Of a stretch of DNA of 16,083 nucleotides, positions 1 through 6,601 are shown piece after piece. The position numbers were made by a program, and so were the translations under genes. The notes under the pieces are model-generated. The model had not been told where the DNA came from. It made no database searches and saw only the letters and a program-made list of their open reading frames with translations. How positions within the stretch are numbered: the stretch's first letter is position 1; each line of letters opens with the position of its first letter. The DNA comes from Verrucomicrobiales bacterium (GTDB lineage Bacteria; Verrucomicrobiota; Verrucomicrobiia; Verrucomicrobiales; Akkermansiaceae), in NCBI GenBank assembly GCA_002729295.1, contig PBTU01000058.1:18595-34677 (forward strand), written 5' to 3'.

Positions 1-147
1 GCAGCCGAGCGCCATCCTCTTAAGATGATCGGACAAGCAGAACACAGCGCGGAACTGGTCAGCTATCTCCTCTCAGACGCTTCACGGTTCACTACCGGGC
101 AAATCCTCCGCCCCGACGGAGGTCTCTCCAGCCTTCGCCTTTTCTAG
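1..147 (+). CDS. Short-chain dehydrogenase/reductase, C-terminal fragment
   Basis: The frame is open from the window edge and ends at TAG 145-147, giving 48 residues. The segment with 'AELVSYLLSD', 'TGQILRPDGG' and a final 'LSSL' is the characteristic C-terminal end of classical SDR enzymes (FabG or pteridine-reductase type), in which 'TGQ...DGG' follows the last helix. These are NAD(P)H-dependent cytosolic oxidoreductases. The Rossmann motif and the catalytic Tyr-Lys pair lie outside the window, so the substrate cannot be inferred. Its stop lies 2 nt from the stop of the convergent epimerase gene, leaving no room for a terminator between them. Confidence 0.8.
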   Translation, partial: AAERHPLKMIGQAEHSAELVSYLLSDASRFTTGQILRPDGGLSSLRLF

Positions 148-149
148 CC

Positions 150-1598
150 TCACGCCGCATCCTCATTCGCCGTCAGCCCTGAAGCGATCTTACGCGCCAT
201 TCGCGGAAAAAGAATAAAGTGTAAAGGGAGGACCGAATACCAATAGACCCGCCCCAACAAGCCCTTCGGACGAAACGTCGCGGTTTGTTTAAGGCCGGTT
301 TCGGAGACCTCAAACTCGAGCCATGCCTCGCCGGGCATCTTCATTTCCGCCACGAGCATCAACCTCGCCACCTCGGAATCTCGGTCTGCTAAAACCACTC
401 TCCAAAAATCCAGCGCGTCACCGGGAATCAATTCGGTTGGATGTCGACGACCTCGCCGCAAACCGGTTCCTCCAAAAAGTCGATCCATCCAACCCCGGCA
501 TTTCCACGCCCAATTCATACTGGGCCATCCCCGCTTCCCCCCGACAGACCAAAGCGTTTCGATCACATCTTCACGGGGTGCTTTTAAGGGAACAGATCGC
601 CCGTCTTTTAACACCCCGTGATCAGGAACCCGCACCACCTTCAAAAAGAACGGATCAATATCTCCCGAGGCCAGAGAACCAAACCAAGAGGAAGGAACCC
701 TGTTTTGAGCGATATTAACGAAAGCCTTCTCGATCGCCTCCTCGTAGCTCAGTAATATCTGGGGGATAATCTCTCTTACTCCCTCATCGTGGCAAACCGT
801 TTCATTGATTAACGATTCCACCAAAGTTTGAGCCAGCGGGTAACTCGTCGCGGTGACCAAATAAAGCCACTTTGCGGAAAGGCCCGGACTCAAAAAAGGA
901 ACCGAAATAATTGATCTCCGTAATCCCCTTGCCTCCGCATAACCAACAAGAAGATCCCGATAGGTAAGGACCTCGGGACCACCAATGTCATACTCCTCTC
1001 CCCACATTTCTCTCTGCCCCAACACTCCAATGAGATAGCCCACCACATTGCGAATCGCGATGGGTTGGCAGGGAGTCTCCGTCCACTTTGGCGTTAACAT
1101 GAAAGGCAACTTTTCCGAGAGATCACGAATGATTTCAAAAGAAGCCGATCCCGAACCGACGATAACAGAGGCACGCAAGGTTGTTACCGGAACATCACCG
1201 TTTCGAAGAATGTCATTCACTCTCTCCCGCGACTGCAGATGGGGTGACAAATCGCCCTCGGGAATTAAACCACTCAAGTAAACGATCAGATTAGCCCTGA
1301 TCCATTGCTGAAAGGCCCTCGCACAGGCCTCCTCCTTCTCATGGAAATCAGCACCCGACCCCATCGAATGCAGTAAATAATAGGCCACATCGATGTCATC
1401 AGGAACAGGGGGCAGCTCTTTGAGAAAGTCAGCCTCAAAAAAAGCAAGCCTTCCCTCGTCAATAAAAGCCGAAAATTGTCCAGTAGGAAACCGCTCAACT
1501 GAACGAACCTGAACCGTCACCCGGTAACCCTCTTCCAGAAGCTCTGGAAGAAGGCGCAAACCGATGTATCCATTGCCGCCAGTTAGGAATATATGCAT
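150..1598 (-). CDS. Atypical SDR / NAD(P)-binding epimerase-like protein with C-terminal DUF2867-type domain
   Basis: 482 residues, start ATG 1598-1596. The N-terminus carries a Rossmann dinucleotide-binding motif, GGNGYIG (residues 7-13), followed by 'LRLLPELLEEGYRVTVQVRS', as in extended and atypical SDRs of the YbjT/NmrA type. 'AYYLLHSMG', 'RASVIVGSGSASFE' and 'PIAIRNVVGYL...DIGGPEVLTYRDL' are hallmarks of the long family members that fuse the NAD(P)-binding domain to a C-terminal DUF2867 domain (roughly residues 320-480). The canonical YxxxK pair is not apparent, which is usual for this group, so the protein may be a sensor or an uncharacterised reductase rather than a classical epimerase. 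It lies 69 nt downstream of an outer-membrane protein gene in the same direction. Upstream of the ATG there is only a short AGGA directly against the start codon. The family assignment is firm; the substrate is unknown. Confidence 0.85.
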   Translation of the reverse strand: MHIFLTGGNGYIGLRLLPELLEEGYRVTVQVRSVERFPTGQFSAFIDEGRLAFFEADFLKELPPVPDDIDVAYYLLHSMGSGADFHEKEEACARAFQQWIRANLIVYLSGLIPEGDLSPHLQSRERVNDILRNGDVPVTTLRASVIVGSGSASFEIIRDLSEKLPFMLTPKWTETPCQPIAIRNVVGYLIGVLGQREMWGEEYDIGGPEVLTYRDLLVGYAEARGLRRSIISVPFLSPGLSAKWLYLVTATSYPLAQTLVESLINETVCHDEGVREIIPQILLSYEEAIEKAFVNIAQNRVPSSWFGSLASGDIDPFFLKVVRVPDHGVLKDGRSVPLKAPREDVIETLWSVGGKRGWPSMNWAWKCRGWMDRLFGGTGLRRGRRHPTELIPGDALDFWRVVLADRDSEVARLMLVAEMKMPGEAWLEFEVSETGLKQTATFRPKGLLGRVYWYSVLPLHFILFPRMARKIASGLTANEDAA

Positions 1599-1667
1599 TC
1601 CTGGGGACTATGGTCCAATCCCGGGATCTTTCAAGGCAGCCGAACACTGGAATTGAAGCGACAAACC

Positions 1668-2261
1668 TTAAAACCGAAATCCAATCGAAGCCTCAAAGGC
1701 CAAACTATCCTCCGTGATAAATTGGTCACCCAAAAGCTGGAAGTCATCGCGGAAGATATACCGTGCTCCGGCCTGGGCCACCACCCCACTTGGGAAGTGC
1801 GCCCGAAACCCAGCAAAAGCCTGCGCTACGAAATTTGCATCCGAATCAAGTTCATCATCAAAGCGATCATCGATACTCACCAGCTCGATTCCCGCTCCGC
1901 CTCCGGCGTAGAAAGAAAGCGCACCGTTCAATTTGGCCTCCACCTCATAGTTCGCCGTGATGTTGACGAAAGAAATGTCTCCACTCTCGAAAAAACTGAA
2001 CCCGCCAGGATCCACGAATTCAAGGATGGCCTCATCTCGATGACCTAAGATGTCCAGAAAGACCGAGTGGGCTACCGAATCATCTTCGTAAATTATTCCG
2101 CGAATCTGACCAAAGCCATAGGCCGTGCCGGGCTTATCCAAGTATCCGCCTCCAATAACCACCGCTCCTCCGGAGTAACCGAATTGCGCTTGCGAAATGG
2201 CGACAGAACAAATCAAGGACAGAGCCGTGAACAGACAGTTTTTCTTCATAGTATTTTTCAT
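1668..2261 (-). CDS. Outer-membrane beta-barrel protein
   Basis: 197 residues with a clear Sec signal peptide: basic MKNTMKK, a hydrophobic stretch to about residue 23, then a likely cleavage at SQA|QF. The mature part is rich in glycine and alternating aromatic or hydrophobic residues, and the chain ends in '...FEASIGFRF'. A terminal aromatic residue of this kind is the C-terminal beta-signal recognised by BamA. The size fits an 8-stranded barrel of the OmpA/OmpW/Opa type; the exact family cannot be fixed by eye. A second in-frame ATG at 2249 (MKKN...) would give an equally good signal peptide, so the start is uncertain by four codons. The gene starts 11 nt after the stop of the upstream lipoprotein gene, so the two are probably co-transcribed. 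Confidence 0.8.
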   Translation of the reverse strand: MKNTMKKNCLFTALSLICSVAISQAQFGYSGGAVVIGGGYLDKPGTAYGFGQIRGIIYEDDSVAHSVFLDILGHRDEAILEFVDPGGFSFFESGDISFVNITANYEVEAKLNGALSFYAGGGAGIELVSIDDRFDDELDSDANFVAQAFAGFRAHFPSGVVAQAGARYIFRDDFQLLGDQFITEDSLAFEASIGFRF

Positions 2262-2272
2262 CTTTTTTTAAG

Positions 2273-2764
2273 CTAATCTTTCTTGCGATAAGAATCCGGA
2301 CTCACAGAGACGGCGCGAATCCCGCGATCATATTCGTAATCATCATATTCGTAATCAACATCCTCGTCACTCCACGATCCCCCTCCCAAAAGCTTCTTCA
2401 GCGGGGGCAATTCACGAAATCTCTGCTGATAAGCCCGCTCCGCATTGTCCACTTTCACCACCTTGATCCGACTTAGGAACTTCCGCTCCGGCAAGTGCGC
2501 ACCCGTTTCCGAAAAAATCGTGGTATCCCTCGCTCCCCGATGAAAACCAGAGAGAACGCCCCCCTTGCTCACATAAAAGCGATTCCCAGAGCTATACGCT
2601 ACTGCCAAATGACTCCCCTTCTTCACCAGCACATTGCTGCGCAGGACCGTCCGACTCACCTGAACACCCGGCGCAGCCACCTGGTCCCCATCCACCATTC
2701 GGAATGACGAACAGCTCACCAAAACAAGGTTAAAGCCAATCATAGCACCAACGAACTTACGCAC
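2273..2764 (-). CDS. Predicted lipoprotein with duplicated DYEYD motif
   Basis: I do not recognise the family. The frame is open back to an ATG at 2953, but the first 63 codons look non-coding. Starting at GTG 2764-2762 gives VRKFVGAMIGFNLVLVSC, a textbook lipoprotein signal: basic n-region, hydrophobic core and lipobox LVSC. An ATG at 2743 would leave no basic n-region, so I prefer the GTG. The product is about 163 residues. After the lipidated Cys it has a region with several beta-strand-like stretches (around 'RTVLRSNVLVKKGSHLAV'), a basic 'FLSRIKVVKV' stretch, and an acidic tail with two copies of DYEYD encoded by a perfect 15-bp tandem repeat. It probably sits on the periplasmic side of an envelope membrane. 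It lies upstream of, and probably in one transcript with, the outer-membrane protein gene. Function unknown. Confidence 0.65.
   Translation of the reverse strand: MRKFVGAMIGFNLVLVSCSSFRMVDGDQVAAPGVQVSRTVLRSNVLVKKGSHLAVAYSSGNRFYVSKGGVLSGFHRGARDTTIFSETGAHLPERKFLSRIKVVKVDNAERAYQQRFRELPPLKKLLGGGSWSDEDVDYEYDDYEYDRGIRAVSVSPDSYRKKD
2327..2356 (-). repeat. Perfect 15-bp tandem duplication inside the lipoprotein gene
   Basis: The + strand unit ATCATATTCGTAATC occurs twice without a mismatch, at 2327-2341 and 2342-2356. On the coding strand each unit encodes Asp-Tyr-Glu-Tyr-Asp. Because the unit is five codons, copy-number change keeps the reading frame. Confidence 0.95.
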
Positions 2765-3012
2765 ACAATATTGAACGCAGGGGCGGCTCACTTTATTCAG
2801 AACTAATTCCCCTTTCCCTCTTTTAAGCGACAGTAATATCGCTGCCGAAGCCTTCTTCTCGCACGGAGGAGCAACCGTCACGATGACGCCGCCCTCTGGA
2901 GGAATCGTAAAAGCGAGCATTGCGACCGGAGCCATCATTCGCCTCCCCGCCAAATAAAGAACACATGATTCTCCCGAGTTGCTCTTTTGCTAAATATACT
3001 TTAGAAATATTA

Positions 3013-3531
3013 ATGATTCGATTTTTCGCGTTGCTTCTCTCTCTCACGACTGCCCTCCTGTTCTCTTCCTGCAGCAGTCAGGTCGAGGCCGGGGATCCAG
3101 TCACCTACAGAAGAACAGCGAAACGAACAGCCGCCTACCACAACGGCTGGGCCTACGCCCCACGAGGTGCTCCCACCAAGGTCAAACTGGCCATCGCCGC
3201 TGGAAACCGCCTCCAAAACAAGCCCTACAAATGGGGCGGTGGCCACGCCCGACTCAATGACTCCGGCTACGATTGCTCCGGCGCCGTCTCCTACGTCCTC
3301 CGCGAAGCCGGACTCATGAACGGTCAAATGTCCTCGCGCGGTTTTCTGAACTACGGCAAGAGAGGCTACGGGAAATGGATCACCCTTTACGCCCGCAATG
3401 GCCACGTCTTCATGACCGTCGCCGGCCTACGTCTTGACACGGGCGGCTCCAGCCGACGAACCGGCCCCCGATGGAAACCATGGACGCGAAAATCCACAGG
3501 CCACGTCGTTCGCCACCCACCCGGATATTAG
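3013..3531 (+). CDS. NlpC/P60-type cell-wall hydrolase lipoprotein
   Basis: 172 residues from ATG 3013. An in-frame ATG at 2920 would place 31 unrelated residues before the signal sequence, so it is rejected. The N-terminus is a lipoprotein signal, MIRFFALLLS...LFSSC, with Cys20 as the lipidated residue. The catalytic domain spans about residues 55-170. It shows 'PYKWGGGH' (71-78), the nucleophile motif YDCSG with Cys88, and GHVFM with His131 as the likely general base, followed by 'VAGLRLDTGG', 'GPRWKP' and 'HVVRHPPGY'. This order matches NlpC/P60-like papain-fold peptidases that cleave peptidoglycan stem peptides. The third polar residue usually found about 12 residues after the His falls near Asp142-Thr143 instead of a clear His. 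It is probably anchored in the envelope facing the periplasm. No Shine-Dalgarno sequence is visible; the leader is AT-rich. Its stop overlaps that of the convergent metallo-hydrolase pseudogene. Confidence 0.85.
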   Translation: MIRFFALLLSLTTALLFSSCSSQVEAGDPVTYRRTAKRTAAYHNGWAYAPRGAPTKVKLAIAAGNRLQNKPYKWGGGHARLNDSGYDCSGAVSYVLREAGLMNGQMSSRGFLNYGKRGYGKWITLYARNGHVFMTVAGLRLDTGGSSRRTGPRWKPWTRKSTGHVVRHPPGY

Positions 3532-4008
3532 CGCTCTTCCCACACTTTCATCTCAGTGACATTGGGAAAGCCCAATTTCTTAACCAAACTCCCACTCCCC
3601 TGCGGAACCACAATCCCCTGTCCGGCATCAATCTCGAGAAGTGATTTTTTATGCAGGTGATCAAAGTGCGCATGCGATACCAACAAAAAATCCAACTCCG
3701 GCAGATTGTTAAGATGCAATCCCGGCTCTATTTGACGCTTCACCGGCCCGTGCCAATTCGCCCAATTGGGATCAAAGATAATGGAATGCCCCTCGGGGCT
3801 TAACCAGAAATGATGCGTGCCCAATTCAGGTCGCCCGTAACAAGCCATCCTCAGGCGGCATCAAAATCGGCTCGTGAGTTGAACCCTCACGTTTCTTATG
3901 CAGCTGCAGAATCAATCGATGACGCCAAAAATAATAATTGCGCGCCGGCCACCCTCTCTTAGGCAGGACTCCGGAATACCCTTCCCTCTTTTCAGACTCT
4001 TTCGCCAT
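3528..4008 (-). pseudogene. Decayed metallo-beta-lactamase-fold hydrolase (NAPE-PLD/UlaG-like)
   Basis: The second half reads as an open frame of 106 codons from 3848. It contains 'IIFDPNWANWHGPVKR', 'LPELDFLLVSHAHFDHLHKKSL' (the HxHxDH zinc motif) and 'VPQGSGSLVKKLGF', all typical of NAPE-PLD-like metallo-hydrolases. The N-terminal part lies in another frame starting at ATG 4008, 10 nt after the pyrF stop. That frame runs to '...GLLRAT', a TGA at 3828-3826, then 'IGHASFLVKP'. Family members have WIGHA here, so the TGA replaces a Trp codon. Removing one C from the CCCC run at 3798-3795 joins this frame to 'EGHSIIFDPN'. The chain then stops at 'VWEER' beside the NlpC gene, so the C-terminal half of the domain, with the remaining metal ligands, is missing. 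I therefore call a pseudogene. It probably once encoded a cytosolic lactonase or phosphodiesterase-like enzyme co-transcribed with pyrF. Confidence 0.8.
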
Positions 4009-4018
4009 CTCTGCTGTC

Positions 4019-4798
4019 TTAGACGATCACCGACGCAATTTCTTCCGTCCAATATTTCGCTAATCCCGCATAGTCGGTATTTCCCTCCGCGTAGGTGATT
4101 CCACGTGACACATTGATCACGCTGGCTGCCTGCCTCCCGCTGCCCTTGAGCGCGTCGATACTTCCACCCTGTGCCCCCAGCCCGGGAATGAGCAAAGGCA
4201 CATCGGGAAGATTCGCGAGAACATTTTCGTCAGCATTGGTCAGACCAACCACCAGTCCGGTCGTTGTTTTTCGTCCCTCACTCGCTGCCCGGTCACAAAG
4301 ATCACCGACCCGTTCGAAGAGCGCCTTTCCTTCACAATCTCTCCGCTGAAAATCAACACTGCCGGGATTCGAGGTCACCGCGAGAAGATACACCCCCTTC
4401 CCGTCCCAATCGAGAAATGGCTCGAGCGTATCGTATCCCAGAAATGGATTCAGCGTCACCGCATCAACCCCCCAGTTTTCAAAATAGGACCTTGCGTAAT
4501 ACTTTTGGGTCTCTCCAATATCACTCCGCTTGGCGTCCAAAATAACTGGAACCTCATCTGGCATTTCCTCCAACAGCTGTTCGAGAATCTCAATCCCGTG
4601 GAGCCCCATCGCTTCGAAATAGGCCATGTTCGGTTTGAAGGCTGCGGCATATTCCGCGGTCTCACCTACTACCCGGCGCAAGAACTCAGCAATCCCGTCA
4701 ACTCCTCCTTTCGTGGAATCCGGGCGAGGATCTAACCCCACACAGAGCGCGGACCCGGTTACTTCCAGACGATTCTTGAGACGATTAGCGTAGGTCAT
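4019..4798 (-). CDS. pyrF: Orotidine 5'-phosphate decarboxylase
   Basis: 259 residues, start ATG 4798-4796. The enzyme converts OMP to UMP, the last step of de novo pyrimidine synthesis, in the cytosol. Visible signatures are 'CVGLDPRPDS' near residues 19-28, 'AFKPNMAYFEAMG' near 53-65 and the catalytic motif DAKRSDIG at 88-95, with Asp88, Lys90 and Asp93 of the proton-relay array. Later come 'VTLNPFLGYDTLEPF', 'VTSNPGS' and the phosphate-gripper region 'PGLGAQGG' followed by 'NVSRGITYA'. The length and the early 'KPNMAYFEA' segment fit the longer group 2 form of PyrF (about 260-280 residues) rather than the roughly 230-residue E. coli type. It starts 38 nt downstream of the DoxX/MauE-like gene and ends 10 nt before the metallo-hydrolase pseudogene, so all three were probably one transcript. 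Confidence 0.95.
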   Translation of the reverse strand: MTYANRLKNRLEVTGSALCVGLDPRPDSTKGGVDGIAEFLRRVVGETAEYAAAFKPNMAYFEAMGLHGIEILEQLLEEMPDEVPVILDAKRSDIGETQKYYARSYFENWGVDAVTLNPFLGYDTLEPFLDWDGKGVYLLAVTSNPGSVDFQRRDCEGKALFERVGDLCDRAASEGRKTTTGLVVGLTNADENVLANLPDVPLLIPGLGAQGGSIDALKGSGRQAASVINVSRGITYAEGNTDYAGLAKYWTEEIASVIV

Positions 4799-4836
4799 GG
4801 AAACGTTCTAACCACCTCTGCCCATCTTCACAAGCG

Positions 4837-5277
4837 CTAGCCCTCCGATTTCCGCCTCATCCGAAATGCCATGATCAATAACACAAGCGCCACAAAAAAA
4901 ATCCCGGCATTCTCGGCTAATTTCAGCGGATAATTCACCGGCTCGCTGCTCTTACTAAAACATCCACAATTGATGTTCAGCCCCTTGGACCAAGCATCTA
5001 AAAGCGCCCAACAAAAGGACGCCAACATTCCCATGATAATCACAAGCCCCCCCGACTTCCCAAATCCACTGATCACCGCCAGGCCTGCAAAAACCTCAAC
5101 CCACGGCAGAGTGTAAGTGACCACCGCATCATAAGGCTCGTTCAAAAACTCAAATTGGTAATTCCCCACCGACTCCAAAAATGCCTGTAAATCCTGCAAC
5201 TTTACCACCCCACTCCAAACGAACAATCCCCCCAAGCACCATCGAAGCAACCATTCCAATATCTTACCCTTCGTCAT
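4837..5277 (-). CDS. DoxX/MauE-like four-helix membrane protein
   Basis: 146 residues from ATG 5277. A TTG at 5319 would add 14 residues, but that TTG is the first half of a perfect TTGACA and is more likely promoter sequence. The product has four predicted membrane helices, around residues 8-26, 50-70, 76-95 and 118-138. It shows 'LGGLFVWSGVVKLQDLQAFLESV' and 'PWVEVFAGLAVISG', typical of DoxX/MauE-type proteins. A Cys-x-Cys pair lies in 'NINCGCFSKSSEP' (Cys104 and Cys106), between helices 3 and 4. MauE-type proteins with this C-G-C-F signature are thought to help redox or disulfide maturation of periplasmic partners; here the role is inferred from family only. It sits divergently from a small exported protein and upstream of pyrF in the same direction. 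Confidence 0.75.
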   Translation of the reverse strand: MTKGKILEWLLRWCLGGLFVWSGVVKLQDLQAFLESVGNYQFEFLNEPYDAVVTYTLPWVEVFAGLAVISGFGKSGGLVIIMGMLASFCWALLDAWSKGLNINCGCFSKSSEPVNYPLKLAENAGIFFVALVLLIMAFRMRRKSEG

Positions 5278-5286
5278 CCCACGCGG

Positions 5287-5319
5287 AAAATACCACAGAC
5301 TCCCCCTAAATTCTGTCAA
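5287..5319 (-). promoter_or_regulatory. Candidate promoter for the DoxX/MauE-like gene and pyrF
   Basis: On the minus strand a perfect -35 hexamer TTGACA lies at 5319-5314. Possible -10 elements are TGGTAT (5295-5290, 18-nt spacer) or TATTTT preceded by TG (5292-5287, 21-nt spacer). Transcription would begin only a few nucleotides before ATG 5277, giving an almost leaderless mRNA. This is a by-eye prediction with weak -10 matches. Confidence 0.35.
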
Positions 5320-5364
5320 AAAGGTTGGATTCTCTGCCGCGCGATTTACTCTGGAACCTCTCTC

Positions 5365-5613
5365 ATGAAATGGTTGTCCCGCCTCCTTTCGGTCACCGTA
5401 ATTTCCATCACCATATCCAATATCACCTGCAGAAAAGGCAAAATCACCCCTGGCCTAATCGGAGACCTAAAGGAGATCTTCCCAGGCCTCAGTATTTCCG
5501 GGGCCGAAATTTGGACCGATGGAGCAGGAAAAGTCTCCTTTCCCACTGAAATCCCCTCCCGCTATCACCAACGCCTGCGCAACCTCCTCATTGACGTTCA
5601 TCCTCCTTCCTGA
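5365..5613 (+). CDS. Small exported protein of unknown function
   Basis: 82 residues, start ATG 5365 with a weak purine-rich TGGAAC 7 nt upstream. The N-terminus is signal-like: MKWLSRLL followed by a hydrophobic and Thr/Ser-rich stretch to about residue 20, then 'SNITC'. This resembles a degenerate lipobox, with Thr rather than Gly, Ala or Ser before the Cys. The mature region includes 'LKEIFPGLSISGAEIWTDGAG' and 'PSRYHQRLRNLLIDVHPP', which reads like folded protein rather than random translation. I recognise no family. It lies 43 nt upstream of the bamD-like gene in the same direction and may be the first gene of that envelope operon. The start and even the coding status are moderately uncertain. 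Confidence 0.5.
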   Translation: MKWLSRLLSVTVISITISNITCRKGKITPGLIGDLKEIFPGLSISGAEIWTDGAGKVSFPTEIPSRYHQRLRNLLIDVHPPS

Positions 5614-5656
5614 ATTGCTCTCTTTTCATTTTCCACAAAAGCACTAGATTTCCGAC

Positions 5657-6595
5657 ATGCTCTCTTCCAAGACAAGCCTCTTGCTCCTTCTGGGTGCAAC
5701 TCTCGCTTTTTCTTCCTGCAGTTCCGACCCTGATCAAGCACGCCTCTCTAGCGAAGCCCGCGCTCTCGACGGACTCGCCCAGGGCCTTTACAACGCCTCC
5801 TACGACGCCGAAAAAGCAGGCCAAGTCAGCAGCGCCGTCAAAGGCTACAAAAAGATCAACCGCCTCTATCCGATGTCCCCTGTCGCGGCCGATTCACAAT
5901 ACCGCGTCTCCCGTCTCCTGCAAAACGATGGGGAACTCCTCAAAGCCTTCGAGTCATACGACAGCTTCCTCAAAAACTATCCCGCCTCGTCCCACTACGC
6001 CGACGCGATGAAGCAACAGGAAGTCATCGCCCACAATGTCGCCAACGGTCAGATAAAAAATTCCTTTCTCGGATGGAAATCACGCATCGATGCCAAACGT
6101 ACCGCCGAGATGCTCACCAAGGTCCGCAACAATGCCCCTCGTTCCGTCTCCGCCGAAAAGGCCCAGTTTACCATCGGCACGGTATACCGGAGCCGCAAGA
6201 ATCCACAGAAAGCTATCGAAGCCTTCCGCGGTCTCACCCGGGACTACCCGCTCTCCCAATATGCCTCTGAAGCGCAATACCAAATCGGCGCCATGCTTCT
6301 CGATGAAGCCAAAAGCGGAAACCAGGACGCCGCCAACCTTGACCGCGCCCGCAACGCGTTCGAGGACCTCCTCATTCGTCACCCGGGCAGCAAGCGCGCG
6401 GCCGATGCCAAGCGCCAGATTGCCAAAATTTCATCTGGAGACATCCAGCGCTCCTACGACATTGCCGAGTTCTACCGCAAGAAAGGGCAAAACAAGTCAG
6501 CCATTCTCTACTACAAGGAGGTCGTCCGCACCTCCAAATCCGGCCCCCTTCGCAGTAAGGCTCAGGCCAAAATTTCCGAACTGGGAGGATCTTAA
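5657..6595 (+). CDS. bamD: Outer-membrane assembly lipoprotein, BamD/YfiO-like (TPR)
   Basis: 312 residues, start ATG 5657. The signal MLSSKTSLLLLLGATLAFSSC ends in a good lipobox (FSSC, Cys21). It is followed by helical TPR-like repeats with the family pattern: 'AEKAGQVSSAVKGYKKINRLYPMSPVAADSQYR', 'GELLKAFESYDSFLKNYPASSHYADA', 'KNPQKAIEAFRGLTRDYPLSQYASEAQYQIG' and 'ARNAFEDLLIRHPGSKRAADAK'. BamD is the essential lipoprotein partner of BamA in the machine that inserts beta-barrel proteins into the outer membrane. The protein is longer than E. coli BamD (about 245 residues), as is common outside Proteobacteria. It is followed 6 nt later by an LptE-like lipoprotein, which supports an envelope-biogenesis role. 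Other TPR lipoproteins such as CpoB/YbgF are alternatives, but five-repeat BamD fits better. No obvious Shine-Dalgarno sequence precedes the start. Confidence 0.75.
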   Translation: MLSSKTSLLLLLGATLAFSSCSSDPDQARLSSEARALDGLAQGLYNASYDAEKAGQVSSAVKGYKKINRLYPMSPVAADSQYRVSRLLQNDGELLKAFESYDSFLKNYPASSHYADAMKQQEVIAHNVANGQIKNSFLGWKSRIDAKRTAEMLTKVRNNAPRSVSAEKAQFTIGTVYRSRKNPQKAIEAFRGLTRDYPLSQYASEAQYQIGAMLLDEAKSGNQDAANLDRARNAFEDLLIRHPGSKRAADAKRQIAKISSGDIQRSYDIAEFYRKKGQNKSAILYYKEVVRTSKSGPLRSKAQAKISELGGS

Positions 6596-6601
6596 CCACT
6601 C

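Noticed and set aside
323..718. + strand frame opposite the epimerase gene
   Set aside because: Low-complexity Pro/Ser/Arg translation typical of an antisense shadow.
2765..2953. N-terminal extension of the DYEYD lipoprotein from ATG 2953
   Set aside because: The extension would bury the lipoprotein signal 63 residues inside the chain.
2775..2957. A + strand frame ending in 'GAIIRLPAK' that reads like a protein C-terminus
   Set aside because: There is a stop at 2772-2774 and no good start until a mid-frame ATG; it may be chance or a gene remnant, but nothing supports it further.
3528..3848. An intact 106-residue metallo-hydrolase gene
   Set aside because: Its N-terminal half lies in another frame upstream and half of the fold is missing at the C-terminus; it is better explained as part of a pseudogene.
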